A stretch of 64,000 nucleotides of DNA from positions 186,001-250,000 of the forward strand of contig FJOG01000005.1 in the NCBI GenBank assembly GCA_900073065.1. Reading direction: 5' to 3'. This document shows, piece after piece, positions 21,739-34,044 of this stretch (position 1 is its first letter; each line of letters opens with the position of its first letter). Under the pieces are notes generated by a model. The model was given only the letters and a program-made list of their open reading frames with translations, was not told the origin of the DNA and did not search any database. The position numbers and the translations under genes were made by a program. This DNA comes from Phialocephala subalpina (Eukaryota > Ascomycota > Leotiomycetes > Helotiales > Mollisiaceae).

Positions 21739-22006
21739 TGTTCATTGTTTATGCGTGCGCAAGGCTGACATGAAATAAAAAGTTCTTAGGTCAAACATTT
21801 CGAGGCGAACTTGGTGGGTGGCTGAAAGATGTGGCTATATGTGGTCCGTGCGCGCTAAACCTGATCCAAAATTTGTACTTGGGGTTGATCACAGTTCAAA
21901 TTTCTTGAGCCTTTTGACAAGCTTGACGACACAACTACAAAGCACCGTATTTACGTGTTCTGGCCACTGCAATACACGCCGAGAATCTGCGACTCTATCA
22001 AGCACA
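21739..22006. promoter_or_regulatory. Bidirectional promoter TFIIIA / RPB6
   Basis: Only 268 bp separate the two start codons, which point away from each other, so both genes must be driven from this interval. I see no recognisable named element in it. Confidence 0.6.
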
Positions 22007-22711
22007 ATGTCTGACAACGAAGACGGAGGCGAGGGCGGGTGAGTGCGACTGATTTCTTCAGCTTCTGCCTCCTTACCATAGCTTCTTGTTAAATTACGAC
22101 TCTCTCTTGAACTCTACTAAAGTATACCGCAGTTTCTCTCCAGGATACGAGAATGACGAACCCGATTACGATCCAGAAGAACCTGTCGAGCCCTATGATC
22201 CAGACGAACAGACCCATGCCGATCCTGACGATATTGCGCTCGGCCAGAACCCAGATCAACTCTTGACTACCGGCGATCGTGGTGTTGTTATATCAGATCC
22301 AGGCGCTCAGGCAAATAGGGGGAAGGCAGAGAAGGCACCAAAGGACAAGAAAATACCCAATAACCAGCGCACGACTACACCATACATGACCAAGTACGAG
22401 AGAGCAAGAATCTTGGGAACTAGGGCTTTGCAGATCAGGTTGGTCTCTCGAAGAATGCAGAAATTGCAACTGTGGACAATCTACTAATCATCGTGGTTTG
22501 GCAGCATGAATGCGCCAGTTCTCGTGGACTTGGAGGGAGAGACAGATCCGCTCCAAATCGCAATCAAGGAGTTGAGAGAGAAGAAGATTCCTCTTATCGT
22601 TCGCCGTTATATGCCAGATGGATGGTAAGTTGTTCGCAACCATTGTTGGAATGATCTTATTGATATTGGAATAGGTACGAGGATTGGACCTGCGAGGAGC
22701 TTCTCCAGTAG
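22007..22711 (+). CDS. RPB6: RNA polymerase I/II/III shared subunit RPB6 (RPABC2)
   Basis: Four exons, 22007-22038, 22133-22438, 22505-22624 and 22675-22711, give 164 residues. They close perfectly in frame. The N terminus is acidic ([11 protein letters not shown], then [20 protein letters not shown]), as usual for RPB6. The C-terminal core is nearly diagnostic: [21 protein letters not shown], then [20 protein letters not shown] and [30 protein letters not shown]. The protein is an assembly and stability subunit common to all three nuclear polymerases. The last exon is only 37 nt, coding for the final dozen residues. The gene is divergent from TFIIIA. Confidence 0.95.
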
Positions 22712-23197
22712 AGATTCGAACCTATGGTCATGTACTAGATTTGGACCGACTTTCAATGATCTCCTGGACATGATCACAAGCCGAGGATTGGGGTTTGGTT
22801 TCTGCATTGCAAAGGTGCTGGCATGGCGTAAAAAATGGCGTTAAGGGCGGAGGCAGCCAAGAGATCTTTCGCAAGAAAATAATAGCAGAAAATTCTTCTA
22901 TGAATGCCCCGGCGAGGAAGGGCATTTTCTTACTTTCCAAAAGTATTGTGCACTGAAATTAGAGGTATTTGAGAGACCTCGTTGGCTTTCCCCAATGCCG
23001 CGAGATCTCCGAGTGGAAGGGATTACACTGCCGAGAATGGAGCATACAAGCCTATGGCGGGGCAGCGCATTGAGGGGTCGAAAAGCCTAAAACGTCATAT
23101 TAAATTGAAGCATAATTTCTCTCACAACTCTCTTCACCACCTTCTCTTCTCTTCTCAAATTTGATACCCAATTGATTTCATCTATCAAAACTTCAGA
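22712..23197. other. Intergenic region, no gene recognised
   Basis: RPB6 3' UTR and the promoter of the S-formylglutathione hydrolase gene. Nothing else is visible. Confidence 0.5.
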
Positions 23198-24161
23198 ATG
23201 TCGTTCAAAACCACAGCAACGATCGCGTCGTTCGGCGGCAAGCTGCTGAAGCTTACCCACGATGCCACCACCACCGGCTGCGAAATGGCACTGAACCTCT
23301 ACCTCCCACCTAACGCCGGAGCCACATCCCAAAAAGTTCCAGTGCTCTTCTACCTCTCAGGTCTCACCTGCACGGGAGACAACTGTGCTGAGAAAGGCTT
23401 CTTCCAATACGGCGCCAGCCAAAAAGGCATAGCAGTCGTCTACCCAGATACCTCACCTCGTACCTCCCCTTCCCCTCCTCCTTCCCTTCAAAAGCTCACC
23501 ATGGATGAACAGGAGGACTCAAAATCCAAGGCGAAGATGACTCCTACGACTTCGGCTCCGGCGCCGGCTTCTACATCGACGCCACCTCCTCCCCTTGGTC
23601 CAAAAACTACAAAATGGAATCCTACATAACCTCCGAGTTACCCAAAGCCCTCTTCTCCTCATTCCCCGAACTCGATAGTTCCCGCGTCTCAATCACTGGC
23701 CACTCAATGGGCGGACACGGCGCTCTTACATTATTTCTGAAGAATCCGGGGATGTATAAGAGCGTTAGTGCTTTTGCACCGATTGCGAATCCTAGCAATT
23801 GTCCTTGGGGTGAGAAGGCGTTTAAGGGGTATCTTGGGGAAGATAGGGAGGGGTGGAAGAAACATGATGCTACGGAGTTGATTAAGAGATGGAAGGGAGA
23901 GTTTGATACGTTGATTGATGTTGGGACTGGGGATAATTTTTATAAGCAGAAGCAGTTGTTGCCGGAGAATTTTATTGCGGCGGCGAAGGAGAGTGGGAAT
24001 GATAAGGGGATTGTGCTGAGGATGCAACCTGTAAGTCATCCATTGTAGATTGGGGAGTTGAGGGAGATGCTGATTGCAAACAGGACTATGACCACTCATA
24101 CTTTTTCATCTCGACATTCGCGACAGATCACGTCAACCATGCTGCGAAGTACTTATTGTAG
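23198..24161 (+). CDS. S-formylglutathione hydrolase (esterase D type)
   Basis: Exons 23198-23459, 23513-24030 and 24084-24161 give 285 residues, the usual length of the family. The first splice completes the Arg codon of [25 protein letters not shown], a highly conserved block. Other signatures are [19 protein letters not shown] near residue 50, the nucleophile elbow [10 protein letters not shown] with Ser at about 152, the Asp region (DVGTGDNFY) and the C-terminal His ([16 protein letters not shown]). The enzyme hydrolyses S-formylglutathione to glutathione and formate in glutathione-dependent formaldehyde detoxification and is cytosolic. All catalytic triad positions are present. No pathway partner lies next to it. 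Confidence 0.93.
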
Positions 24162-24425
24162 TATGTCGTTTCATTACTCTTGCTAGGGACTGTGACTCAT
24201 GGCTATAGAAGCGACACGGCATCTAAACAAAAGTTATAGAGCAGCAACACACTTTGAACATATGCAAAGTTCAATCCTCAAACAGCACACCCAGCTCCTT
24301 GTGCGCGTGAAAATGCCAAAATCTCCGTAGCTTGTGGGGTATCTTCGTAAATGTCTTCCATGTTGCGCAGCAACTCCAATAGCGTCGTCGCCTCGTTATT
24401 CGTTAGTCCTGTTTTCCTGGCCAGC

Positions 24426-27075
24426 TCAACTTATCCTCCTGTCAACCATGATCGCCTTGCCGTTTCCATTGGTGAAACCGTCCTTTTCTCCCATCTTATT
24501 CCGCATCTCAGTTTCAGCTTCTCGTCGTATACGATGAAAAGCAAGCTTCTCAAAGCGGCTCATGGCTTTCCACCAATGCCGTCCTGCTTCATGCTCACTT
24601 ATTCGCTCTAGTAGATCTACCACCTTCAACCTCACATCTTTGTCTTTGTGGAAAAGCCCCAAGGCGACGTAGAAGAGACCGGCATGCGATTCTGGGGCTA
24701 CTGTGAGAAGCTGGCAGATTTCGTCGTAAGAATGTGTGTATTTCGAGAGTGCGATGTATATTTCCCGGCTAGCAGCTGGAGTCAACTTAGTCATTCGAAG
24801 ACGGTCATGCAAATGGTGGAGATCCAGTGACTTCAGCGGTCGAAAGGTATACAGCTGAGCAAGATCCTAAGTGGCATTAGCCACGTCTCGAATCGAAGGT
24901 AAGCAACTCACCTGCTTGAAACTGAAATAGCTTCGAGTATTTCTCCAACCCTCTATTCGATGCACACCGCCTGCCAACTCCTTGAGCTTTGATTGCTCAT
25001 CAGGCCAGACGTAGCCATGGCCGGATACACTTTCATTTCCGGGCTCAGCTTCTTCCACGCCAATATACAGAGCACTGGCCCCGTATACACATTCCTCGAA
25101 AGCTGCAGCGACTCGAGTAAACTTCTCAACCCAATCACGCATCTTCGCTCTAATGACACCCTCTCCATGCCGAGCAGCAACACTTCGGAGAACGTCTGTC
25201 ATAAACGCGGCATCCCCAGTCGGATCTAGATTAGCATTCGACGCCCCATTGACCAAGCTTGCAAAGGTAGGATTCTGAGCAGAGAAATTCGCTAGACCTT
25301 CTGTAAAGGGGGCTTGCTCAATGCGGCTACTGATCTTCATGCGACCAGTCGGGATATCGCATAGAAGATCCCACCACTCGGGATGATGTTCAAATGTAGG
25401 ATTGGTGACACCAGCTATGAATCCAGGGACCTTCAAGAGATCGTCGATCTTGCTGAGATCCGTATATGGGAATGCATGTCTTGTGAAACCTCTCAGAACT
25501 CCACCCGAAGCCAGCGCACAAGCTGCGAGAACTGCTTCAGCTACTTCTCCAGAGGGGCGATTATGGCCCAAGAATATAACGCGTTTCTGGGTTAACATAG
25601 CGTTGGCAAGGACAATGATGGGATGCGTGTATGCACCAGCTGTAGTCAGATGTGGGTGTAACGCAAATGGTTGCGGCGTCTTCGCGTGAGGTTCGCCGAA
25701 CGTTTGAATGAGTTTGATGAGGGAGAAGTCGCCAACAGTCTCTGGCGATACGGCGACAGGGACCTTGATAGGGATCGGAATGCCATTGTACTGGACTTTC
25801 GTCTCGAATTCGTGTGTGTCTCGTGGTACTGAGTATTGAGAATGCGCTACGACATGCGCTTTTGTCCCATTTCGCGTCAGGTCCACTCGTCTCTCCGGAC
25901 TTTCTGACATGGCAGATATGTCTTCTGGCGCCTCTCCTCTATCTTCTGCCATTCGCATTTGAATCATCTGCTCAAACTTCTCTACGAAGAGGTCTTTATT
26001 GTCGCTCGCTTGTAAGAGCATCCTTTCCAAGAGACTGAGTCTCGGCATGAGCGACAAATCCATTGTGTTGACTGCCTCATATAGCGACGCCAGCGTCGCA
26101 GGATGGGGCGATTTAAAATACTCTTCCAAAGCTAATAGTAACAAGGGCTATACTGTTGTTAGATATATCTGCAAGGCAGCGTGCTGAAGAACCAACCTTA
26201 TAAATATGTAAGAATGGATGTCTTGTGCATATAGCCATGGCCTTGACTACTGCACCTCTCTTGGTAGTCTTGTCTATCTTTGTATTCACCAGATTCAAGA
26301 CGTAGATCAAGGGTGGCCCCTCCCCACCTTCTGGCTCACTGTCGTCGGAGTCTTCAGCTGACTCCTCACCCTCCTCAGCTTCATCAGCAGATTCAACATC
26401 CTCAGGGTCCAAAAGGCCAGCGGCTCGGTCCTTTTTCCTTTGCCGTCTCCTTCGCCTCTCTTCCCTCGCCTCAGCTTCCTCCTCCTCCTGGCTTGTATCT
26501 TTGTGCAAGAAGAAAATTGTCCAGTCCTGATTTCGGACGTGCGCCTGATCTGGCAACATCAGCTCTGCCAGCATGTGTTCATCGCCTGTAATCGCAACAG
26601 GATATTGATGTTCCATGATAGGGCCTTTGTCGATGTCGAACGACGCAACCAGGATGTATTCGACATGGTTCTCTGTGTTCCCTCGAGGATATTGAGACTT
26701 CAACCGTCTGGTAGGATGTGCGTCGGGATTGTATCTTCGAGGCGCGGACAAAGACGAGTGTTGCGACGAAACACCGCTCGAAGGAGTCTTTGAGTTTGAA
26801 CTCGGGTCGGACGTGCGATCGGTATCGATCATGGGAGGATTGGGCGACCTCGACGGTCTGGAGTGTCGAGACATTACTGAAGGGGATCGCGAAGACGGGA
26901 ATGAAGACAGCGACGTTCTGCGGTGTGCAGCGGCACTGCCATTTGAGCTCCTCGGTGCTGTAGTCGTCTCGGTCGTCGCTGCTGTCCCTCGGGTGGTGGG
27001 ACGTTGGACTTGCATGGCTATATTCCCCCCTCTGCCAGCGTTATATAGACCCGGATAGATAAAAGGGGAGGCCAT
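24426..27075 (-). CDS. AFI1-like DENN/SPA-domain protein (Arf3-interacting, polarity)
   Basis: Exons 27075-26197, 26147-24912 and 24866-24426 give about 851 residues. After a Ser/Thr-rich N-terminal region, the block [22 protein letters not shown] begins the AFI1 docking (uDENN-like) domain. It is interrupted by an acidic/Arg-rich insertion ([20 protein letters not shown], then an Asp/Glu run). [10 protein letters not shown] and [20 protein letters not shown] follow. Exon 2 carries the SPA/cDENN part: [55 protein letters not shown] and [13 protein letters not shown]. These proteins interact with the Arf3 GTPase at the cell cortex and act in polarised growth. ATG 27075 was chosen as the first in-frame ATG. 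The gene is convergent with the formylglutathione hydrolase and divergent from the EF-hand gene. Confidence 0.8.
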
Positions 27076-27713
27076 CTTCCTAACACTAGGACCCCTCGGG
27101 ATAAGCACAGTGTTTGCGACGTGCTCCACCACAAACAAGGATCCAGACAAGCATGAGGAGCCAGTAGTCAGGGCCCGAGCACCTTCCCTTGTCGCATGGC
27201 ATGGAAGAAGCGTGACGGATTGAAGGTGTACAAAATCACGGTACTTGGGCTCAGAAGACGGTTAGGAGAACATGGTGGAAGATTACAATAGATATGATGC
27301 TTTGTGTAGAGGAGTACATGATTTCAAGTGAGGATCGTTGATGGTACCTTTTACCCCTGACAGCAATTGCAGGTGTCGCATGAGAGGGCGTTGTCGGCTG
27401 GCCCCACTTCTTGATTTAAGCTTTCAAGCCTGGCTTTGTATGGCAGTTTGTTTACACTCGTTGACATTCGTTGACACTCGGAGAACCCTCCATGACCATC
27501 ATCGATATTGCTTCAATTGCTCAGAAGACTTCAGACGTCGAGGAGGAAGAAACGAAGAGACAATCTACGTAACAACCAAATTTGAAACGACAGATGCCAT
27601 TGCGGAGAAATTTGGATACATAGACCTTCCAAGAAAACACTCGAGTGAGTCGTCAGTGTCTCCATCGCTACTTCCTAAATAAACAGCACCAATGACTAAC
27701 ACGAACCCAGACG
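27076..27713. promoter_or_regulatory. Divergent promoter region AFI1-like / EF-hand gene
   Basis: 638 bp between two start codons pointing away from each other. It contains a pair of short direct repeats (GTTGACA-TTCGTTGACA-CTCG around 27460-27480) but no recognised element. Confidence 0.4.
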
Positions 27714-28633
27714 ATGGCGACTTCCTACAAACCTTCTCCTCTCTCCTATGGCTCACCAAGAGCTTCGCCTTTCCGCCGTCCAGAAAGCCCAGCATCACCT
27801 TCACCACTTCGACACTCAACACCGGTCGCATCAAGAGCGGAAATGGCTGCTCCCGCGACAACAACACCGTCGAGACTGAATCGTAGCTCTACGCCACAAG
27901 CAGACGGAGAATCATGGACACCAAGAGGTCTTGCGAAGAGAGAATCAGAGACTTCGCCGACGAAGGGTGCAAATAGTCCTGGGTTCGGAGGGATGCTTAC
28001 TGCGAGGACTACAACAACGGATAATAATGTGCTGTCGAAATTACAACCCGCACAGATCAGAGAGTTGAGAGAAGGATTCTCGGTTCTAGACAGGGATAGC
28101 GACGGCCAGGTTGGTCGCGAGGATGTCGCAGACATGTTAACTCAATTGGGTATGTTGTCGGAAGTCTTTCCTGTATACTTTCATCCTAACGTCCATCCTT
28201 AGGTCTTCCAGCCAATACTTCCGATGTCACGGCTTTCTTTCCTTCCTCCTCGTCGCAGACTGTCACCCTCCCTACATTTCTCAATTCGCTAGCTAGTCTT
28301 CTAGCATCACTGAGCCCCCCGTCAGAACTTCTATCTGCTTTCTCAGCTTTCGACGAAGACGATTCTGGACAAGTGGACCTTGCAGAGCTACGTGATGCGT
28401 TACTTCATACCGCACCTGAGCCTGGAGAGAAGCCTCTAACAGAAAGGGAAGTGGACAAAGTCATGAATGGATTCACAGGCAGAAGAGCTTTCGGCAAGCA
28501 TACTATGGGCCACGGTGGAATGGGCATGGGCGTGAGCAAAAGAGGAGAGGTTTTCAAGTACCAGGAATTCGTGGCCAATGTTGCTGGAGGTGCGAGTGTA
28601 GATGGAAAGGAGGGAAGAGGCAGTGACGAGTAA
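27714..28633 (+). CDS. EF-hand protein, myosin regulatory light chain-like
   Basis: Exons 27714-28149 and 28203-28633 give 288 residues; the intron splits the Gly of MLTQLGLPA. The first 105 residues are Ser/Pro-rich and disordered (SPFRRPESPASPSP). A calmodulin-like half follows: LSKLQPAQIRELREGFSVLDRDSDGQVGREDVADML has a canonical EF loop (D-R-D-S-D-G-Q-V). Later ELLSAFSAFDEDDSGQVDLAELRDAL holds a second loop, then REVDKVMNGFTGRRAFGK and a GEVFKYQEFV degenerate loop. This order resembles fungal myosin II regulatory light chains (Rlc1/Cdc4-like), which bind the IQ motif of myosin in the cytokinetic ring. A more general calmodulin-related protein is the alternative. The long N-terminal extension offers phosphorylation sites. 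Confidence 0.65.
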
Positions 28634-29180
28634 TGAATCTGGGACTTTGGATGAAGGATTATGGATATACTTTGCATTGTCCTGGCGTTGGAGGGCCATT
28701 TGGGCGGACTGGAGATTGTAGCAGAGGGTAATGGAGTACGGCAACACACGATATTACATACCATGAATGGAATGAATGGTCTATTTAAACGAAGAATTTG
28801 TGGTGATCAACATGCTTCCTATCGTTACCGCACTTGTTGGTGCATCGCTCCGAACACCTTCTAGAGCAGAAAGTCTGTCACGAAATGGGAGATTCTGAGC
28901 GGAAAAGCCACTGCTATCTAAGAAACCCCGACATTCTTGTTGCTGCGTTTGAGAAACCTCAAATATTGCACTGGGACATTTTCGAGGATGATCTTCGTCA
29001 TGATCTTCTTGCCGGACATTCATAATTCAGAACTCCATTCTCAAAACCTAATCATTTACCGTCTATTATGGCCGTATACTATGTATGTACTTTTGGATCA
29101 TAAGCTCATAATCATCAATCATATCATCATCCGTAGAATCGTAAAATCATCAGCTCCTAAGCCCCTTACCAAAAAATTTG
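28634..29180. other. Convergent 3' spacer
   Basis: Between the EF-hand gene (+) and the CorA-like gene (-). AT-rich towards 29.1 kb. I see no gene. Confidence 0.5.
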
Positions 29181-30925
29181 TCACTCCTTCTTCTTCCCTA
29201 AATTGATCATCTCAGTACCCTTCACAAGCTTCCCCTGCTCATCCCTGTTCTTCGAATCCCACGTACTAGCCTTACTCATCGTCCTCCTCCTCATCGCCGC
29301 CATAATATTCCTCTCCATAGCCTCACTCCCCTTCTCCAAATCCATATCCTCTCTATCATACTTCGCCTCCCTCTTCTTCTCCCACACATACCAAATCGCC
29401 GTAATCACCACCGTTACTGGAATCGTCACTGCCCAATAGATCCAGAACTGAGATGATACAACAGAATTACCATCTTGGAAATTGAAAAATGTCATTGAGA
29501 AAACGGAGGCGAGGTAGGCGCCGGGGAGGAAGACGGCGCCCAGCAAAGAGATTAGTTTCATGGCGGCAGAGTCGCGTTTGCTGGCGTGGGCTAGCTTGCG
29601 TTGTTCGCCAGCCATTTGGAAGTTGAGTTTTGATTCTTTTTGAGCGATGATGTTGTAAAGCTATTTTCATCAGTCTCTCCCCAAATCCTTATATCAAAGA
29701 AAGGGGAACTTACCGCACTCCTCTGAATATCCAATCTTTGCAAGGTCGTATAAGCATACGAATCAATGCCCTGTAACTTAACTCGATAGAAATCTAGTCG
29801 AGCAAGCATACTAGCATGCAACTTCCTCATCATCTCATCCTTTCTGATTTCCGGAATCGTCTCATAAAACTTCTTCATCGTCTTCTCGATATGTGCCAAC
29901 ATCTCCAAATACGCCTTCGGTCTCTTCCACAAAACCTGAGAATGACACTCCACCAAATCTCTATTAATAGCATCTAAATCCACTACCCCTTCTTTCACAT
30001 ACCCTTCTCTTTCCTCAATCTCATTCCGCATCGAAACAGCGTGTTCCAATTTTCGAAGCCAGTCGCGGGCATCTCGTTGCTTGATGTCTGTGTTGTAGGA
30101 TAGTTCGTGGGAGAAGATGATGATGGGTAAGAGCATGGGGTGTCCGACTTGGAAAGAGCAGGCTTTGAGATGTTTGATGCATTCTACGATGTCGGAGGAG
30201 GGGGTTCCTTTGGCGAAGCCGGTGGTGATGCCGGCGTTTACGTCGTGGGAGAGCATGAGTTCCCAACCTCGAGTTTTACCTTTTTTACGGACATCACTCT
30301 TTCTGTAGATGATCTCTGAATACAGGTCAGTCTTTGGTTTGATGTTTGAGAGGGAAATTGGCATACGGAGATGAGGATTCGTCTCATCTTGATCCCAAGC
30401 CGCCCAGAAGAATGGGCCAACGACACTGGTGCTTTCGATTGCTCTATAGGGGAGGTTCCAAGTCGTTATCATGGATTTGTAGACTTCGGGCTTGAGACTG
30501 ATGACATGTGGAGTGAAGGTTTCGGCATGCTGTGCATTTTGCTGGAGTCTTGGCAATGTCAGCACATGATGCTGTCAAAATTTTCACGAGACTCACATCA
30601 TTCGAATGCATGCTGTCTGTGTAACTCCTACTGGAAGTAATGGAGGAGCGAATGCGCCCTATAGTATCATGAATTAGTCAAGGATTCGTGGTTATCGCGT
30701 TCAGGCGCAAAGCCCACCCTTCGGTTGAGGAAGTTGTCGAATTCATCTGGAGTCAAGGGATGCTCTTCGACTGTGTTCCGGGTAGGATCCTGATGGACAT
30801 TAGCTCATTGTATTAAGGCTGAGATGGAATTGCCGTACTGAATATGAGACAATCTCAAGATATGTTGTAGACTCGTAGACTACAGAGCACCGGTCGACAT
30901 TGGCTTTGAACATATAATCGTCCAT
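29181..30925 (-). CDS. CorA-like divalent-cation transporter family membrane protein
   Basis: Five exons: 30925-30839, 30789-30718, 30658-30597, 30548-29714 and 29660-29181, giving 511 residues in frame. The first three exons are very short (87, 72 and 62 nt). The large N-terminal region is cytosolic and ends in long helices (ARLDFYRVKLQGIDSYAYTTLQRLDIQRSALYNIIAQKE), as in CorA funnels. Two C-terminal membrane spans follow: LISLLGAVFLPGAYLASVFSMTFF and FWIYWAVTIPVTVVITAIWYVW. The Gly-Met-Asn signature of true Mg2+ channels is not present after the first span; the matching position reads ASVFSM. This is common in the divergent fungal CorA-like group, so transport specificity is uncertain. The tail is highly charged. 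Confidence 0.75.
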
Positions 30926-31669
30926 GGCTGCGATGCATCTCTCTCCGTCTCAGAAACTTAATTGAGAAAGACTAACAATTAACAATAATTATAAGAGCAA
31001 AGAGAGCCATGATCGTAAAGATGTTTGAAGTGAAGTTGAGAAATACTCGGTGTCGACGGCTAGCATGCAGTAGTTCGGCTCCCCAACCCCCGCCATAAAA
31101 TGTCAGGTTTGGCCCTTGAGGTGGGGCTTGGCGTGCACTAATGCAGTGGGAGGCTGAGCTTTGCTGGCAATTGATTGGAAGATCATACGATGCAGGACAT
31201 CCCCGATGAAAAAGTTTGAGTTGCGAGAGACATGAAGGCATTGCCGATATGAGTGTCTTGCATATGTAACGGGAGGCGTTAAACAATGCGGAAACGGTTT
31301 ATGAAACTTGAATAAGTTGAAGTCCGATCAAAAAAACGTCTGGCCCAGTCATATTGCATATGCTATGAGAGTGATGTATTTGGCGGAGACTGAAAAATAT
31401 TATACGAAGATCGAGGAGATTCGTTTGATAGTGTGAATCACTAGGCGTTCATTCTCCCAATAGTTAGATCTTTCAACTAAGTTGAGTAAGCCATTGAAGC
31501 AAGAAGAACTTCAAAAGCTAGATGTGATTTGACACTGGAGAGAAATGAAATTATGTAAAGTTCAATGACCATTATCTACAAATTAAGAGGGGTGTGTAAA
31601 CACGATATACCCAAGTCTATTGATACACAACGCCATTCTGCTATGCAATCAAAGACCGGCCTAGTACTC
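30926..31669. other. Intergenic region, no gene recognised
   Basis: The promoter of the CorA-like gene and the 3' UTR of the LMBD2-like gene. One short minus-strand frame at 30972-31286 has no conserved features. Confidence 0.5.
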
Positions 31670-33778
31670 CTACAACCTGACCCTGCCATCGCGACTACCA
31701 CCAAACCATTTCGTAAAGTCATTCCCACTTCCACCGGCGTCAGAGTCATCATTCCCTCCCATCCATTTGGGCCGCTTCACCCCATCGAACAACTTTGGAG
31801 CCTGGAAAGTATCGAGAGTGTTCCTTACTCGATGACCAAACGCCTCGAAGAAATTTTCGTCTTCAGGCTCTTTTGGTCCCGAATGTAAAGCAGCTGTGCT
31901 CGCCCTTGTTGTGGAAGCTTGTGCTGGACTTCCGGCTCTCTCTGCTCGAGGCACCGAAAGGGTGGGGGCGGCTCGATTGTTTGGGTTATTTGGAACTTGA
32001 GGACGTCGATCCACCGACGTCTGTCCAAGTCGGCCGAGAGAAGAATGCCCCTGCAATTCTCGTTCTATCAGGTCTCGCCCCTCACGCCACGATCCAGTCC
32101 CATAACCAGATTCGTTTTCTTCCTCGTCGTCATCAATTACTCCTCCAAAGCCAGTGCAATTCGCCACTTTTCCATATAAGTTGAAAAGTGCTGCACAGAC
32201 AGGCACTAAGATGAAGCATGGGAACAGCCAGTTGAACCAAGTTCCTATATCCGTGAGATTAATCAGCTTTCCAAGAAAGTCGTAGAAGACCGTCCTTTCG
32301 TAGATATCTAGCGCAAGAAAGGTTATGAAATTGAAAGCTAGCGGCACTGATAGCTTTGAGACTTGTAACGCGTACCAAGCCGCGCTCTCACCATGCGTAT
32401 TTCTTTTGACCAGTGCTCGTCCCCGCCAGACCTTGACCTCTGTGAGCGACGTCAAAGCTGCAGCACACATATACAATATCCAACAGGCAGCAATGACTTG
32501 GCCTGCAAATCCAATCATGCCCTGCTCGCTTGTAGGATGATGAACGACGGTGAGTGCGATGATGGATAGATAGGGATTGATTGACTTGATGATTTCGGAC
32601 CACACAATGCAGAAAGATGCCAAAGACAAGAAACATCCAAGGAAGACTCTCATATACGGTAGACACCAATACTTGTAGAGATATCGTGTGTATGGGGTGA
32701 AAATTGTCAGGCGCTCCATGAATGGCGCATCCGGCGCTGCTTGGCCAATATCAATACGCTTAGAGGCCGCTGAATCGAGGATTGCTTGTACATCCGTTGC
32801 TTCATGCAATACATGATCCCATTCATCGAGATACCTCGCGCGACTGTGTCTACCTCTGGTGAGCTTCCGACTCAAATCGGCGAGGTATCGATCAGTAATA
32901 ACGTGCGGCACGTTGACCTCAGGAGCAGACATTCTTCGAGACAGTGTTCGAGGTCGAGATTCGGGGAGATGCGATTCATCAGCCAGCTCTTCGATCCAGT
33001 CCCTGTATTGTGTGGCAGATCCAGTTTTCCGCTTGGCCAGTTCTGCAACCTGCGCTTCCAGGTCCTCAAGGTTCTGAATCGCATCCTCCATTTTGTCATG
33101 GACTTTGACGGCATTGACTTGAATTCGTTTGAGCCTCCCACTTATGCTTGCGTTTCTGAACAAGCTTCTTGGTATCGCAACGAGGCCATGTCCCATCAAA
33201 TAGATTGCTAGAACCAATCCCCAACAATACGCCAGTGCCATAAGCGTGGCTTTGAAAGAGTCCACGTGCACACCGTATGACACTAAAATATAGATCATCG
33301 TAGCAATACCAGCTCCAAGAACGATCGCTTGATACTTGGCATTCGAGCGCAAAGAGTAGAGGAGTCGGTCCTTAGGATCCCGATAGCCCGCATCGCTATA
33401 TTCGGCCAAAATTGGAAGGATGAACCTGAGAATACATTAGACATGTTTTGTAAGTAGGGTTGCGACTTACCAAGTCAAGCAGAAAGTCAACCAGTATGAT
33501 ATTCGCCATGATACCAACAGCACCCCCTTGGGCAACCAGATACCGCGACTCCCAGCATCTTGATTTCTCGCATTAGAAGCAAGATCTATTGGGACAAGTA
33601 AAATAATGCTGGCTGGAAGTCCAAGTGCAAAGAATATTGGAACAGTCAAGTAAGCCGGAGTGCTTCTCAAGGGTAGGTAATGGCGCAGTAACAGAAGGAC
33701 GCCGATGCTGATGACCAAGAGTGAGACTAGAGCAAATATTTCAGACCCTAAGGGCGAAGAAGTTGCTATAATTTCCAT
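31670..33778 (-). CDS. LMBR1/LMBD2-family multi-pass membrane protein
   Basis: Exons 33778-33471 and 33425-31670 give 687 residues. The intron splits a Trp codon between YWLTFCLTW and FILPILAEYSDAG. Several hydrophobic spans precede a coiled, charged loop (IQNLEDLEAQVAELAKRK) at about residues 200-320. Further spans follow (SIIALTVVHHP, VIAACWILYMCAAALTSLTEVKVW, LNWLFPCFILVPVCAALFNLYG). The order of spans, long central cytosolic loop and spans is that of LMBR1-like proteins, and the fragment FFEAFGHRVRNTL is like the LMBD2 tail. Animal relatives are tied to GPCR signalling and lipocalin uptake; the fungal role is unknown. The cytosolic tail is Ser/Pro-rich and ends FTKWFGGSRDGRVRL. The gene is divergent from the next gene with only 266 bp between. 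Confidence 0.8.
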
Positions 33779-34044
33779 TATCGAGGATGTATAGTGAAAA
33801 GTGAGGCCATAGAAAGTTTCGTTTCGGAATGGTTGGCTTGGTGAATCTTGAGTTTCGAGATGTGAAGATGACGACAAAGCAGGAATGATGCCTAAGGCAC
33901 GAACGGAACCAAGCCGAGATCTTCGCGGCCCGAGCATTCATCCATACGAAACGTGACAAAGGTGCAAACAACTCAAACATTTGCCCTTCGACCGTCAAAC
34001 TCACGTTGCGATAACGATTTGTTATCGTTGGTTGATAGGTCACA
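33779..34044. promoter_or_regulatory. Short divergent promoter, LMBD2-like / uncharacterised gene
   Basis: 266 bp between opposed start codons. It contains an inverted-looking ATAACGATTTGTTATCGTT element near 34011-34029 directly upstream of the plus-strand gene. Confidence 0.45.

Noticed and set aside
22709..22800. tRNA-like B-box (GAGATTCGAACC, reverse of GGTTCGAATCTC) just after RPB6
   Set aside because: The T-stem does not pair and no A-box, anticodon arm or acceptor stem can be placed around it.
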